DNA of 64,000 bases, taken from the NCBI GenBank assembly GCA_964413365.1, contig CAYPRM010000003.1:1-64000 (forward strand), read 5' to 3'. This document shows positions 25,077-34,166 of the stretch, piece by piece; the first letter of the stretch is position 1, and every line of letters starts with the position of its first letter. Source of the stretch: RGIG4608 sp964413365 (lineage in GTDB: Bacteria > Bacillota > Clostridia > Oscillospirales > CAG-272). Below the pieces are notes generated by a model. It ran no database searches and was not told the origin of the DNA. It saw nothing but the letters and a program-made list of their open reading frames with translations. A program made the translations under genes and the position numbers.

Positions 25077-26414
25077 ATGTATGACAATGTTGGAAGTAAA
25101 CTAAAAACATTAGCACAAATAAGTGCAATTTGCGGAATTGTAGGCTCGGTAATATGCGGTTTTATAAGCGGCAATTTTTTGCTTGGGCTGCTAATCATCG
25201 TGGTAGGATCGCTGGTCAGTTGGCTATCATCACTTACGCTCTACGCCTTTGGTGAGATGCACGAGTATCTTGGAGCTATATGTGGGCATTGTAAAAACGC
25301 TACAAAGGTAGTTAGAGATAATAACAAATCATCGGCAAACACAACAAGTTTCAATGCCAAAACGAGTACAGGAAATAAAGATTCCAAAAATTATAGTGAT
25401 CAAACTAAAATAACCATTTCAAGCGGCTTAACGGCTATAGGATCTGGTGCCTTCGCTCATCGCACATCACTGACGAGCGTAACTATTCCCAACAGCGTAA
25501 CGAGTATAGGTAACGATGCGTTCTATAATTGCAAATCGCTGGAGGATGTTTATTATCAAGGGACTCTTGAAGATTGGTGTAAGATCAAATTTGATAACTA
25601 CGGCTCCAATCCGTGTTATAATGGAGCGAATCTGTATATCAGCGGTGAACTTCTCACAAATGTGGTTGTTCCAAATAGCGTAACGAGTATAGGCAAATTT
25701 ACGTTCTCTGGCTGCACCTCGTTGATGAGCGTAACTATCCCCGACAGCGTAACGAGTATAGGCTATGGGACGTTCTATAATTGCACCTCGCTGACGAGCG
25801 TAACTCTCCCTGACAGCGTAACGAGTATAAGCAGTTCTGCGTTCTATAAGTGCACCTCGCTGACGAGCGTAACTATCGGTGATAGCGTAACGAGCATAGG
25901 CGAAGATGCGTTCCGTAGTTGCACCTCGCTGACGAGCGCAACTGTACCCGACAGCGTAACGAGCATAGGCAATAGTGTGTTCTCTGGTTGTACCTCTTTG
26001 GAATACAACGAGTACGATAATGCATATTATCTCGGCAACAGCAGTAACCCTTATGTGGTTTTGGTGAAAGCTAAAAGTACTGATATAACGAGCTGCGATA
26101 TTAACTCAAATACAAAATTTATTCACAGCTCTGCGTTCTATAATTGCACATCGCTGACGAGCGTAACTATCCCCGAGAGCGTAACAAGTATAGACGATGA
26201 GACGTTCCATGGTTGTACCTCGCTATCGAGCGTAACTATCCCCGACAGCATAACGAGTATAGGCCAATTTGCGTTTTATGATTGCACCTCACTGACGGAG
26301 ATACACTATAACGGTACAAAAGTGCAGTGGAATTCTATTAGCAAAGACTCTTATTGGAATAGCAACACTGGAAAGTACACAGTTTACTGCACTGACGGAG
26401 AGATCGCGAAATAA
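25077..26414 (+). CDS. BspA-type leucine-rich repeat membrane protein
   Basis: 445 residues from the ATG at 25077 (AGGAGGTCATTTTATG); an earlier in-frame ATG at 24957 lies inside the structured RNA. Two hydrophobic helices (QISAICGIVGSVICGFISG and FLLGLLIIVVGSLVSWLSSLTLY) are followed by a short cytoplasm-like segment with one CxxC, then BspA/Treponema-type leucine-rich repeats of about 23 residues of the form SVTIPDSVTSIGYGTFYNCTSLT (residues ~120-430). BspA repeats usually mediate surface adhesion, but there is no export signal or cell-wall anchor after the repeats, so their topology is uncertain. A very strong terminator follows. Confidence 0.88.
   Translation: MYDNVGSKLKTLAQISAICGIVGSVICGFISGNFLLGLLIIVVGSLVSWLSSLTLYAFGEMHEYLGAICGHCKNATKVVRDNNKSSANTTSFNAKTSTGNKDSKNYSDQTKITISSGLTAIGSGAFAHRTSLTSVTIPNSVTSIGNDAFYNCKSLEDVYYQGTLEDWCKIKFDNYGSNPCYNGANLYISGELLTNVVVPNSVTSIGKFTFSGCTSLMSVTIPDSVTSIGYGTFYNCTSLTSVTLPDSVTSISSSAFYKCTSLTSVTIGDSVTSIGEDAFRSCTSLTSATVPDSVTSIGNSVFSGCTSLEYNEYDNAYYLGNSSNPYVVLVKAKSTDITSCDINSNTKFIHSSAFYNCTSLTSVTIPESVTSIDDETFHGCTSLSSVTIPDSITSIGQFAFYDCTSLTEIHYNGTKVQWNSISKDSYWNSNTGKYTVYCTDGEIAK
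25430..26310 (+). repeat. In-gene tandem repeats coding BspA leucine-rich repeats
   Basis: Degenerate 69-nt units containing recurrent GTAACTATCCCCGACAGCG and AACGAGTATAGGC blocks, best conserved between 25700 and 25990 and again between 26140 and 26300. One interruption (about 25990-26130) encodes a non-repeat insert. Such arrays are prone to recombination and copy-number change. Confidence 0.85.
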
Positions 26415-26454
26415 AAGCATTAGTTTACTTTACTTCACAATTCAATACTATCAA

Positions 26455-26497
26455 CAAATCAAAATACCCGAGGCGTTGCCTCGGGTATTTTGATTTG
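26455..26497. terminator. Bidirectional terminator with a 20-bp stem
   Basis: CAAATCAAAATACCCGAGGC pairs perfectly with its complement around a GTT loop. It lies between the converging BspA-like gene and the YesL-like gene and serves both strands. Confidence 0.93.
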
Positions 26498-26506
26498 TAT
26501 TTGATT

Positions 26507-27355
26507 TCAATCCACATCTATGTCTGTGCCCTCATGGTAGAGGCCTTTTTTATAGATCTGCGGGAAGTTATCCTTATTTATGAATCTATCGAACACGTTA
26601 TGCGCGTGGAGGGTAAAGAGCAATATGCCGTAGGCAAAGCCGACGAGTGCCATAAAGATCATTACGATGAGGTAGATCCAATAGACGCTATTAAAGGTAA
26701 GCAACAGAAGGATGGGAGCGAGGGTTGCGAGAAGGATCAAGGTAGTACGCGGCAGGGACATCCAAACAAGGAAGAAGCTATTCTTCACTATTTTGAACAT
26801 TCCATCGCTATAAACCGCTATACTGCAATACTGGAACATCAGAAGCATTACCGCGACTGCGACGAGGAATGCCTGCAATATGACGACGATCCAATATGCC
26901 GAGCCGAGCTTAACATTGAGGTTCAAGGTATTGACTGTATAGCTGAGTGCGCCAACGAACACCGAAAACAGGACGCCTGCGCAGATACTCTGCGGTGCGT
27001 TTTGCTTAATGCCGCGGCAAAAGTCCTTGAAAAAATGCAGTTCCTCACGCCAGACGAGGCGGCGCACGACATAGAACGCGCCCGACGCACCGACGGAAAG
27101 TATTGCAAAGGCAGGTATGAGCCAGATGTACATTCTCGTTTGAATAGTGTACAGCTCGAGCATTGCCGCATTTCCGAGGTCGCCGAGCATATATATCTCA
27201 AGCATTGACCAGAGGAAAACGAGTATTGCCGGGATCGCAAAGACCAGCATGGCAAGGCTCACCTTCAGCAATGTGGGGTATTCATTTCTAAACGCTCCGA
27301 TAAAGACGTCCCTTCGGTCAAACGGTCTGTCATTTTTCAAATTACTTTCCTTCAT
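26507..27355 (-). CDS. YesL/DUF624-family membrane protein
   Basis: 282 residues from the ATG at 27355 (GAGGGAAGTATG). About five or six hydrophobic segments, for example VSLAMLVFAIPAILVFLWSML, WLIPAFAILSVGASGAFYVVRRLVW and TLILLATLAPILLLLTF. The overall pattern, with a conserved basic loop and an FFLVWMSLPRTT-like segment, matches DUF624 proteins, which are usually encoded with sugar ABC transporters and glycosidases. This fits its position at the far end of a minus-strand run that includes a mannan locus. Precise function unknown. Confidence 0.78.
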   Translation of the reverse strand: MKESNLKNDRPFDRRDVFIGAFRNEYPTLLKVSLAMLVFAIPAILVFLWSMLEIYMLGDLGNAAMLELYTIQTRMYIWLIPAFAILSVGASGAFYVVRRLVWREELHFFKDFCRGIKQNAPQSICAGVLFSVFVGALSYTVNTLNLNVKLGSAYWIVVILQAFLVAVAVMLLMFQYCSIAVYSDGMFKIVKNSFFLVWMSLPRTTLILLATLAPILLLLTFNSVYWIYLIVMIFMALVGFAYGILLFTLHAHNVFDRFINKDNFPQIYKKGLYHEGTDIDVD

Positions 27356-27371
27356 ACTTCCCTCTTTATTT

Positions 27372-27407
27372 AACTCAATTGCAGTGCTTACGCACTGCAA
27401 TTGAGTT
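27372..27407. other. 16-bp inverted repeat between the lipoprotein and YesL-like genes
   Basis: AACTCAATTGCAGTGC pairs perfectly with GCACTGCAATTGAGTT. It fills most of a 62-bp intergenic gap, ending 17 bp before the YesL-like start. The minus-strand side lacks a T-run, so it is more likely an RNA-processing or stability hairpin than a full terminator. Confidence 0.7.
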
Positions 27408-27417
27408 TATTTATAGA

Positions 27418-29112
27418 TTATTCAGCTGCGCCGAGCGTTACGCCTGTGATCGTTGCGCGGTAACCTACGTTACATGCGATAACGATGGTAACGTCCTCGC
27501 CGACACACTCGGTGAGGTCATAGCTCATAGCGAATACCTGATTATTCTCTGCGACGTCGACCTTCGTCCAATCCGTCTGCTTGAGTACGTTTCCTGCGCT
27601 ATCAAGGACGATAACGGATACCCAAGGATAGAAGAGATGGTTGGGATCTGCTGCCGCGGGATCCTTGCAGTTGTCAAGGTTCGTTATGGTTGCGGAGATA
27701 TCGAGCTTGCAATTCTCGCTCGTGATATCCGTAGTCATATACATATAGGAGTTTACGCCCTGAGGATCTTCAGGATCGAAATCCTCTGCCTTCCACGGAT
27801 CTGCGCCGTTGAGCTGTATTCCCTCATTTACGGTGCCTACGCCTCCGCTGATCGACCACTTTTCCTTAAGTGCTGCAGCGTCGAAGATTCTATCGGTGAT
27901 CTTGGTATGGAGCATGATGCTCGTAAGACCGTCAACTCCGTTTACCTCAAGGTACTTGGGCTCGTTGCCGCCAAATTCAATTCTGTCAAGGCAGCAGTGG
28001 TAGCCCGTCTTTGTTCCGAGAATGAACACAACGGTCTGTCCGTTATACGCGGAGAGGTCGAAGGTTACAGGCATGAAGCCCTCGGTCGTAATCTGCTTGA
28101 AGGTATCAACTTCGGTGATGAGGTTGCCCTGCTCGTCGATGAGGTAGATACCGAGCTCTGCAAGCTTCGAGCCCGAGAAGTCGCCTGCGGATTCACCTGC
28201 GTGATCTGCACCGCCGTTCTGACCGAAGAAGATTCTTGCATAAGCCGTAAGGAACTGATGGTTCTCGTCGATCTTGACCTTGCCGTATATGAACGCTACC
28301 ATATTGGAGTTATCACTCTTTGTATCGGCGTTGATGCAAAGTCCCTCGCTGTGCGCCTCTACCTTAGAGGTGCCTGCAAGTCCGTCGGGGCTGCGTCCGA
28401 GGTTGCCAAGCTGGGTATTATTGAGAACAAGCTGACTTGCAGGGAGAACGGTGAGTGCCTCGAGCTGGCTGGGCTTTATACCAGGCATCTCGGGGAGGTC
28501 GTTCTGAACGAGCTGGAAGTTCACGGTCGCAATGCCGTTCGTGCCGAAGGAGCGTACCGTTACGGTCTTTCTGCTCTGACCGTAGCCCTCAATATTAGCG
28601 GAGATCGTCTTTGTTCCGTGCATAGGAACGTTGGGAATCTCGTAGTCGCCGTTTGCGTCGGTTACTACCTGTACATTGCCAAGGGAGATCACTACGCCCT
28701 CAAGCTTCTTCGAGGTCAAGCCGTCAACGCTGACGTTGCCCTTGATCGTGCCGACGCCGTCAGCCATAACTATGGTGAGCGTGCAGATGCCGTTCTCATC
28801 AAAGCTATCCGCTGTAACTACAGCCTCGGTGTTAGCATATCCCTTGAGGATCGCTGTGAGTGTGAGTCCGTTGCCGTCCACGTCATTAAGAGTGAACTTG
28901 CCGTTCTCATCGGTCTCTACAAAATCCTCTTCCTCGCCGTAGTACACCTCTACCGACTCCAAGGGCTCGCCCTCGGAGTCAGTTACAAGGCCTTTTATCA
29001 CGTACGTATCAGGTCCTTCCGGTGTGGGTGTGGGGCTCGGGCATGCTGTGAGAACAGATGCACAGAGCACCATGGCGATGATCAATATTAATGTTCTTTT
29101 GATGTTTCTCAT
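27418..29112 (-). CDS. Lipoprotein with carboxypeptidase-regulatory-like domains
   Basis: 564 residues. A signal peptide with a lipobox ending LTAC (cysteine near 24) is followed by a proline-rich linker (PSPTPTPEGP). Two or more carboxypeptidase regulatory-like/CNA-B-type beta-sandwich modules come next (KGLVTDSEGEPLESVEVYYG and KGNVSVDGLTSKKLEGVVI), then two jelly-roll-like carbohydrate-binding-type regions (residues ~210-385 and ~400-564) that I cannot assign to a family. It starts 12 nt after the cytochrome gene stop (GGAGGAAACAATG), in the same transcription unit. It is probably a surface lipoprotein that works with the cytochromes; the role is inferred. Confidence 0.78.
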   Translation of the reverse strand: MRNIKRTLILIIAMVLCASVLTACPSPTPTPEGPDTYVIKGLVTDSEGEPLESVEVYYGEEEDFVETDENGKFTLNDVDGNGLTLTAILKGYANTEAVVTADSFDENGICTLTIVMADGVGTIKGNVSVDGLTSKKLEGVVISLGNVQVVTDANGDYEIPNVPMHGTKTISANIEGYGQSRKTVTVRSFGTNGIATVNFQLVQNDLPEMPGIKPSQLEALTVLPASQLVLNNTQLGNLGRSPDGLAGTSKVEAHSEGLCINADTKSDNSNMVAFIYGKVKIDENHQFLTAYARIFFGQNGGADHAGESAGDFSGSKLAELGIYLIDEQGNLITEVDTFKQITTEGFMPVTFDLSAYNGQTVVFILGTKTGYHCCLDRIEFGGNEPKYLEVNGVDGLTSIMLHTKITDRIFDAAALKEKWSISGGVGTVNEGIQLNGADPWKAEDFDPEDPQGVNSYMYMTTDITSENCKLDISATITNLDNCKDPAAADPNHLFYPWVSVIVLDSAGNVLKQTDWTKVDVAENNQVFAMSYDLTECVGEDVTIVIACNVGYRATITGVTLGAAE

Positions 29113-29124
29113 TGTTTCCTCCTA

Positions 29125-32100
29125 TTATTCGATTACGTTTGTACCGAATGCCTTGAATTCAGAGATACCGAACCAATCGTTCTTAGAGGTGCCGATGTTC
29201 TTTATCTTGACAGAGGTCGTTCTGATAGCCTCATCAAGTACAAGTGTCTGCGCCTGATTGGTCTCCTTAAGATCGCTCCACCTTATGACCGTACCGTCGG
29301 AGAACTCAAGCTCAAGCTCGGTAAGATAAGCGTCGTGCGGGAAATCTGCACGGATGAAGAGCTCGAAGTAATAAAGCTCTACTTCTCTGCCGAAGTCTAT
29401 CTTGAGCCACTTATCCTCTACGCTCGCACTCTTATCAGGTCCCCAGCTCTGGTTGGGGAAGTTTCCGTGTCCACGGTTCGTGATAAAGCCGTCGAATGCG
29501 TTCGAGGGGAAGAAGTTTCCGTATCCGTCATTCTCCCATGCGCTTCCTGCAGTTATTCTGCAATCTGCACTGCCGTACTCGGCATCATAGGGATTGAGAG
29601 CGACGTTATAGGTCGCATGGAGATCCTCCTCGCTCGGAAGGAACGCGGTAATCGTGGGATGCGTATAAACGTAAGCATTGCTTCCTACTGTAAGGTTAGG
29701 AAGGATATTCTCTGCGTATTCGGGTACGGTATAGGTGAATACGCCGTCGGGGCAATACTGAAGTGAAAGCTCCATCTTAGGATTGAGATTGAACCAGATG
29801 TACTCATATCCCTTAGGAAGCGTTACAACGACCGTATCACCGGGTTCGATCTTCTTATCGAGGTAAAGGATCGCAAGATGTCTGCTCTCAACGGAGCCTA
29901 TATAGTTACCGTTCTTATCGAAGTACTCTATGAGCACCTTCTTCTTAGTGAGCTGACCTGCGATATTAGCCTTATTGAGCTCGTCGATCTTGGTATAGTA
30001 ATCGCGCATATTCTGACGTCTCTCAGCCTCGCCCATCTCAAGCGAGCCCCAGTTCTCGGACGCCTCATTATATGTTCCTCTGAAGGGTACGCCAAGGTCT
30101 ATCCATGCGGCGATGCGGTAGATGTCCTCTTTAGTGATGGCACCGGAGGAAAGAAGTCCCTGGTGGTCATTCATGAGCATCTCGATAATGCCGCTCTGTG
30201 TTGAGCCGTGTGCGTATGCGGGAATGGTCGTAGGATCGCTCATTCCGCCTATCCAGTCGGTGATATCATTTGTGGGAGTTCCGCAATAGAAGTTGCCCTT
30301 AAGGAACGAGCCTGTAAGCACGAGGTAGGAGAGATAATAATCCACCTTATCACGGCTTGCAACTCTGATCTCATCCGTAAGTGCCACGGGCGAGGTAACA
30401 GCAGGATCTACCGTATTATTGCATGTAAGCTCGACGTACATATACGATCCGCCCATTGCATTGAGTGCGCGTGCGGTGATAGTATTTGTACCCTCATGGA
30501 GGAGTGCCTTCTGAGCCTCGGTAAGCTCAAAGTAGGTCGTACCTGTGATGTATGTTCCGCCTGCATTTACGGAGTCGATCCTTGTGCCATTAAGGAAGAG
30601 CTGAGGATCCTCGTCGTACTGCCACTTAATGAAGAATCTGCCGTTAAGCTGATCTGCGGTGAGCTCGAACTTCTGAGTCATATAGAAGCAAGCGTTGGAA
30701 TCAGCACCCCATGTAATGGAGCTTCCCGAGTCGCTTCCGAATGGCTGTCTTGCCGTCGACCACGAGGGATCGAAGTCGGCACTCGTCCAGTTAATGCTCT
30801 CGCTCTTATTGGTTACGAGATATTTCCACGATGCGCTCGTTACGGTAGTTCCGATATTCTCGGAGATGCCCTGACTTCCGAGGCGGTCGTTAGCTATCTC
30901 AACATTATTATGACACGATACGCAGCTTCTGTCAAGTATGGGCTGTATTTCAGCCGCATAGCTGAAGCCCTTATAATCCGTATAAGGATCATAATCCTCG
31001 TAATCCTCGGTAGTCATCCAAAGATCCTTCTGAAGCTTTTGAACGCCCTTCTTCATAGCCATGGTAATACTACCTACGCTATTGGGAACGTTATTCTTAT
31101 TCTCGTGACAGCCCACGCAGGAGAAGGTCTCACCGGGCATGAGCGTCGACCAGCTTCTCATCGACTGAATGAGCAAGCCATCCTCGTCAAGGAGCTGGAA
31201 GTATACGGGAATGTCGGACGGGCAGCTGAACATTACAGAGCCGTCCTCCTCAACGGGAACGATACCAAGCACCTGCTTTACGTCCCACGTGGAGTTTGCA
31301 GTACCTACGGGCGTTGAGGGGTCGGAGGTTCCGAAGCCGTCGGGATATGCAGAGCTATTACCTGCGGAGACTGCTCCGACAGCATAAGGTCTGTAATCAA
31401 TAGCAACGACTCTGAGGTACTTAACTGTTCCGAATTCGACATCCTTCATAGTGTCGCCCTCGTATACGTTTGCAACGTAGTATGTACCTACATTGGTTGC
31501 GTAATTGACCATACTCGGTCTTACGAATGCGCGCTTTGTACGGATGGGAACTATCTGCGAGCAGGAGATCGCGCTGCCGTTAGTATTTGCTACGCAGACT
31601 ATCTCGCCCGTCTTGGAATTATAGTAGTAGAGGTTGAATTTTGTTTCCTGCTTTGCACTTGCCCACGAATCGGCTCTTGCAAAGAACATTTCATTTTCGT
31701 TGATGGCAACGGGATATTTATATATCCTACCGACCTGACCGAGAGTATCGAAGCTCTCGCCTGACTCTGCCGCCTCAAACACGTAGTCAACGGGCGACTG
31801 ACCGTCGCGCTCGATCGCCGTATCAATTATAGCAAGCTTACCGCCCTGTGTTACATGGTGTCCGGAGACGATGGTAAGGTACTTGCTCGATGAGCCAGGG
31901 ATCGCAACGGTGTGCATTACCGTTGTGGGGTTATTGGTATTATTACCGAAAACAGCCGTCTGTCCTGTGCCGTCGGAGTTCATTGAGAAGAGCGCCTGCA
32001 CGAACATCTGTGTTCTGTCGTTATAGTCCCAACGTGTATAGAGAACTCTGCCGTCCTCTGTAACTGTGGGGTATGTGGTATGAACCTGATCGTAGCCGAC

Positions 32101-32790
32101 ACGAATGATATTCGAGCCGTCTGCGTTGCAGATGTAGAGGTTGGAAACGGGTGTTTTCCAGCAGTCAACGATCTGAACCGCTCTCGAGGACGAGAACACG
32201 ATCTGACCGTTTGCGAGCCACTTAGGCTCCGTATCGCTTATGCCCTGTCCGAAGGTGATCTGCTCAAGATACTCCGTTTCAAGGTCATAGGTGTAAAGAT
32301 GGTAGTCATCCTGCTTATTCTGCTTCCAGCTGAAAACGACCGTCTTGCCGTCTGCAGAAACATCGGGATCTCTCACGACGCCGTTAGGAGAGTCGATGAT
32401 GACCTCCTCCTCGCTCTGAAGGTTGCCCTCAAGGTCGTAGGAGAGCTTCAGCTTAAGGAGCTGAGAGCCCGGCCAGAACACGCCCTCGTTGCCCTCGCCG
32501 CCGTTGATGCCTGCGAGGTCGTCGGTAAGTCCCTCTGTATATGCGTAGAAGGATCCTGCCATGGGCTTATGGCGAGTGATGATATACTCGGATGCGTATC
32601 CGTCGATAACGTCTGCGAGCGAGCCGTAATACTGAGTTCCGCCGATGGTCTGAGTATTGAGACCTGTGGCGTTGGCATTCACTACGGAATCGGTATAGCC
32701 GTCCACGGTATTGCACGCTGAGAGTACAAGACAAAGAAGCAAGAGAGCTGAGATGGCAATGATGCCTGCTTTTTTATTCATTTTCTTCAT
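29125..32790 (-). CDS. Multidomain c-type cytochrome lipoprotein, hydrazine synthase alpha-like
   Basis: 1221 residues. A lipobox (LVLSAC, cysteine near 26) is followed by a beta-propeller with WD40/TolB-like blades (RDPDVSADGKTVVFSW, EPKWLANGQIVFSSSR). Two CxxCH haem-c motifs lie at ~560 (CVGCH) and ~623 (QPILDRSCVSCHNN), in a region resembling the middle domain of hydrazine synthase alpha and related planctomycete-type cytochromes. A jelly-roll insert follows (~640-800), and the C-terminus (~1070-1221) is an F5/8 type C-like sugar-binding domain. It is anchored outside the membrane. It lies in line with a di-heme gene and the ccsA/resB haem ligation genes. Electron donor and substrate are unknown. 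Ribosome binding site GGAGGCAGGCTATG. Confidence 0.82.
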   Translation of the reverse strand: MKKMNKKAGIIAISALLLLCLVLSACNTVDGYTDSVVNANATGLNTQTIGGTQYYGSLADVIDGYASEYIITRHKPMAGSFYAYTEGLTDDLAGINGGEGNEGVFWPGSQLLKLKLSYDLEGNLQSEEEVIIDSPNGVVRDPDVSADGKTVVFSWKQNKQDDYHLYTYDLETEYLEQITFGQGISDTEPKWLANGQIVFSSSRAVQIVDCWKTPVSNLYICNADGSNIIRVGYDQVHTTYPTVTEDGRVLYTRWDYNDRTQMFVQALFSMNSDGTGQTAVFGNNTNNPTTVMHTVAIPGSSSKYLTIVSGHHVTQGGKLAIIDTAIERDGQSPVDYVFEAAESGESFDTLGQVGRIYKYPVAINENEMFFARADSWASAKQETKFNLYYYNSKTGEIVCVANTNGSAISCSQIVPIRTKRAFVRPSMVNYATNVGTYYVANVYEGDTMKDVEFGTVKYLRVVAIDYRPYAVGAVSAGNSSAYPDGFGTSDPSTPVGTANSTWDVKQVLGIVPVEEDGSVMFSCPSDIPVYFQLLDEDGLLIQSMRSWSTLMPGETFSCVGCHENKNNVPNSVGSITMAMKKGVQKLQKDLWMTTEDYEDYDPYTDYKGFSYAAEIQPILDRSCVSCHNNVEIANDRLGSQGISENIGTTVTSASWKYLVTNKSESINWTSADFDPSWSTARQPFGSDSGSSITWGADSNACFYMTQKFELTADQLNGRFFIKWQYDEDPQLFLNGTRIDSVNAGGTYITGTTYFELTEAQKALLHEGTNTITARALNAMGGSYMYVELTCNNTVDPAVTSPVALTDEIRVASRDKVDYYLSYLVLTGSFLKGNFYCGTPTNDITDWIGGMSDPTTIPAYAHGSTQSGIIEMLMNDHQGLLSSGAITKEDIYRIAAWIDLGVPFRGTYNEASENWGSLEMGEAERRQNMRDYYTKIDELNKANIAGQLTKKKVLIEYFDKNGNYIGSVESRHLAILYLDKKIEPGDTVVVTLPKGYEYIWFNLNPKMELSLQYCPDGVFTYTVPEYAENILPNLTVGSNAYVYTHPTITAFLPSEEDLHATYNVALNPYDAEYGSADCRITAGSAWENDGYGNFFPSNAFDGFITNRGHGNFPNQSWGPDKSASVEDKWLKIDFGREVELYYFELFIRADFPHDAYLTELELEFSDGTVIRWSDLKETNQAQTLVLDEAIRTTSVKIKNIGTSKNDWFGISEFKAFGTNVIE

Positions 32791-32801
32791 AGCCTGCCTC
32801 C

Positions 32802-34028
32802 TTATTTATAGTACACGCGAAGGGGTGTAGCCAAGCTCTCGGTAGTATTGTCAGCATTGACGATAACTATCTCGTAGTAGCTTCCCTTTGCGAGGTCGTC
32901 GGGTATATCCAGATCGCACTCAAACACTGCGTAGTCGCCCTTTTCCATATTGGTAAGGACTGCAGCGACGGTTTGAGATATCTGAATTCCGTACTGATTA
33001 TAAAGCTTTACTGTTACGTAAGCGTTCTTATCGGTATCCCACTGCTTACGAACCGTGATCTTATTCATTGTTCTTCCAGGAACGAGGAGAGTTACAGCGA
33101 GGTCATTTGTTCCGTCATTTCTGTCGAAGAACACCTGCTCTACTCCATAATATTCGCCCTCGGAGCCGATGGAAAGAATATAATTCGAGAGATCCTTTAC
33201 CTGATCGGGTGTGATCTCATGTCCTGCGGACTGGACGAAGAAGCGAACTGCCTCCTCCATGGTAGCACAGCTGCCGTTGAAGGTATAGGGTGCTGTTCTC
33301 CAGATCTCAACGAGCGTGGGGGTATCGAAGCTTCTTGACTCCCATGTATCGTCGAGGTCGAGCGATGCGGAATCGTGCATCTGCATATCAGTGTAGTTAG
33401 GACCTGTATGGCAGGATGCGCAATTAAACTGTGCGAAGAGCTCCTTACCGCGCTGTGCGGATTCCGTCAATGTGCCGTCTCTGTTGAGATAAGGGCTCTG
33501 CGTGGGTGTGAGAGATCTAAGGTAGGAGTCGATGCAATCAAGGAGCTCCTCCTCCATCGTATTGAACTGAATGAACTGCATACCCTTACGTACTGCGATC
33601 TCAGCGGTTTCACGCGCACCGGTTATCATTTCCGGAGGTGTTCTGTGGGAGTACAGCATCGACTTTGCCTGCTTGGGGTTTCCAAGTCCGTCGTTGAGGT
33701 TATCCCAGTTAAAGCCGTCGGCTCTTGCATCGGGATGGCAGCTTGCGCAGGATTCCCACGACTGATAGCAGTAATTGCCGTCATACCAGAGTATCTCGCC
33801 GATCCTCTCGGGAGTGGGTGCACCCTGACTTCCGATCATATAGAGCTCCGTCTCGCGGTCGCCGTATTCATCGGTATCAAGTGCAATTTTTGTTATCGTA
33901 CCGTCAAAGTACTGTGTGAGGTATGCATACTGCATGTCGTACTCATCAGCGAGGACTACCTCACGACTGATAGCAGTAATTGCCGTCATACCAGAGTATC
34001 TCGCCGATCCTCTCGGGAGTGGGTGCAC
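32802..34028 (-). CDS. Di-heme cytochrome c (MauG/CcpA-like), C-terminal part of a split gene
   Basis: The reading frame carries two haem-attachment motifs (CASCH in SWESCASCHPDARADG and in FNCASCHTGPNYTD). The segment SFDTPTLVEIWRTAPYTFNGS is characteristic of bacterial di-heme cytochrome c peroxidase/MauG proteins, and a C-terminal ~120-residue beta domain follows. It has no start of its own: the first ~24 residues are an out-of-frame reading of duplicated DNA. Removing one copy of the 205-bp duplication joins it in frame to the upstream beta-propeller ORF, giving one ~750-residue lipoprotein. As read, this part would not be translated with a signal peptide, so the gene is broken unless the duplication is an assembly error or reverts. 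Confidence 0.8.
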   Translation of the reverse strand: MHPLPRGSARYSGMTAITAISREVVLADEYDMQYAYLTQYFDGTITKIALDTDEYGDRETELYMIGSQGAPTPERIGEILWYDGNYCYQSWESCASCHPDARADGFNWDNLNDGLGNPKQAKSMLYSHRTPPEMITGARETAEIAVRKGMQFIQFNTMEEELLDCIDSYLRSLTPTQSPYLNRDGTLTESAQRGKELFAQFNCASCHTGPNYTDMQMHDSASLDLDDTWESRSFDTPTLVEIWRTAPYTFNGSCATMEEAVRFFVQSAGHEITPDQVKDLSNYILSIGSEGEYYGVEQVFFDRNDGTNDLAVTLLVPGRTMNKITVRKQWDTDKNAYVTVKLYNQYGIQISQTVAAVLTNMEKGDYAVFECDLDIPDDLAKGSYYEIVIVNADNTTESLATPLRVYYK

Positions 34029-34166
34029 CCTGACTTCCGATCATATAGAGCTCCGTCTCGCGGTCGCCGTATTCATCGGTATCAAGTGCAATTTTTGTTA
34101 TCGTACCGTCAAAGTACTGTGTGAGGTATGCATACTGCATGTCGTACTCATCAGCGAGGACTACCT
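33757..34166. repeat. Exact 205-bp tandem duplication inside the cytochrome gene
   Basis: Bases 33757-33961 and 33962-34166 are identical by eye, with CACG microhomology at the junction. 205 is not a multiple of three, so the duplication shifts the reading frame and splits the beta-propeller/di-heme gene. Perfect identity points to a very recent event or to a mis-assembly. Confidence 0.93.

Noticed and set aside
25430..26310. CRISPR-like regular repeats
   Set aside because: The repeats are degenerate, in frame, and encode leucine-rich repeats; there are no unique spacers and no cas genes anywhere in the window.
27379..29091. A 570-codon plus-strand frame opposite the lipoprotein gene
   Set aside because: Antisense shadow without ribosome binding site; the minus-strand lipoprotein has a lipobox and recognisable beta-sandwich modules.
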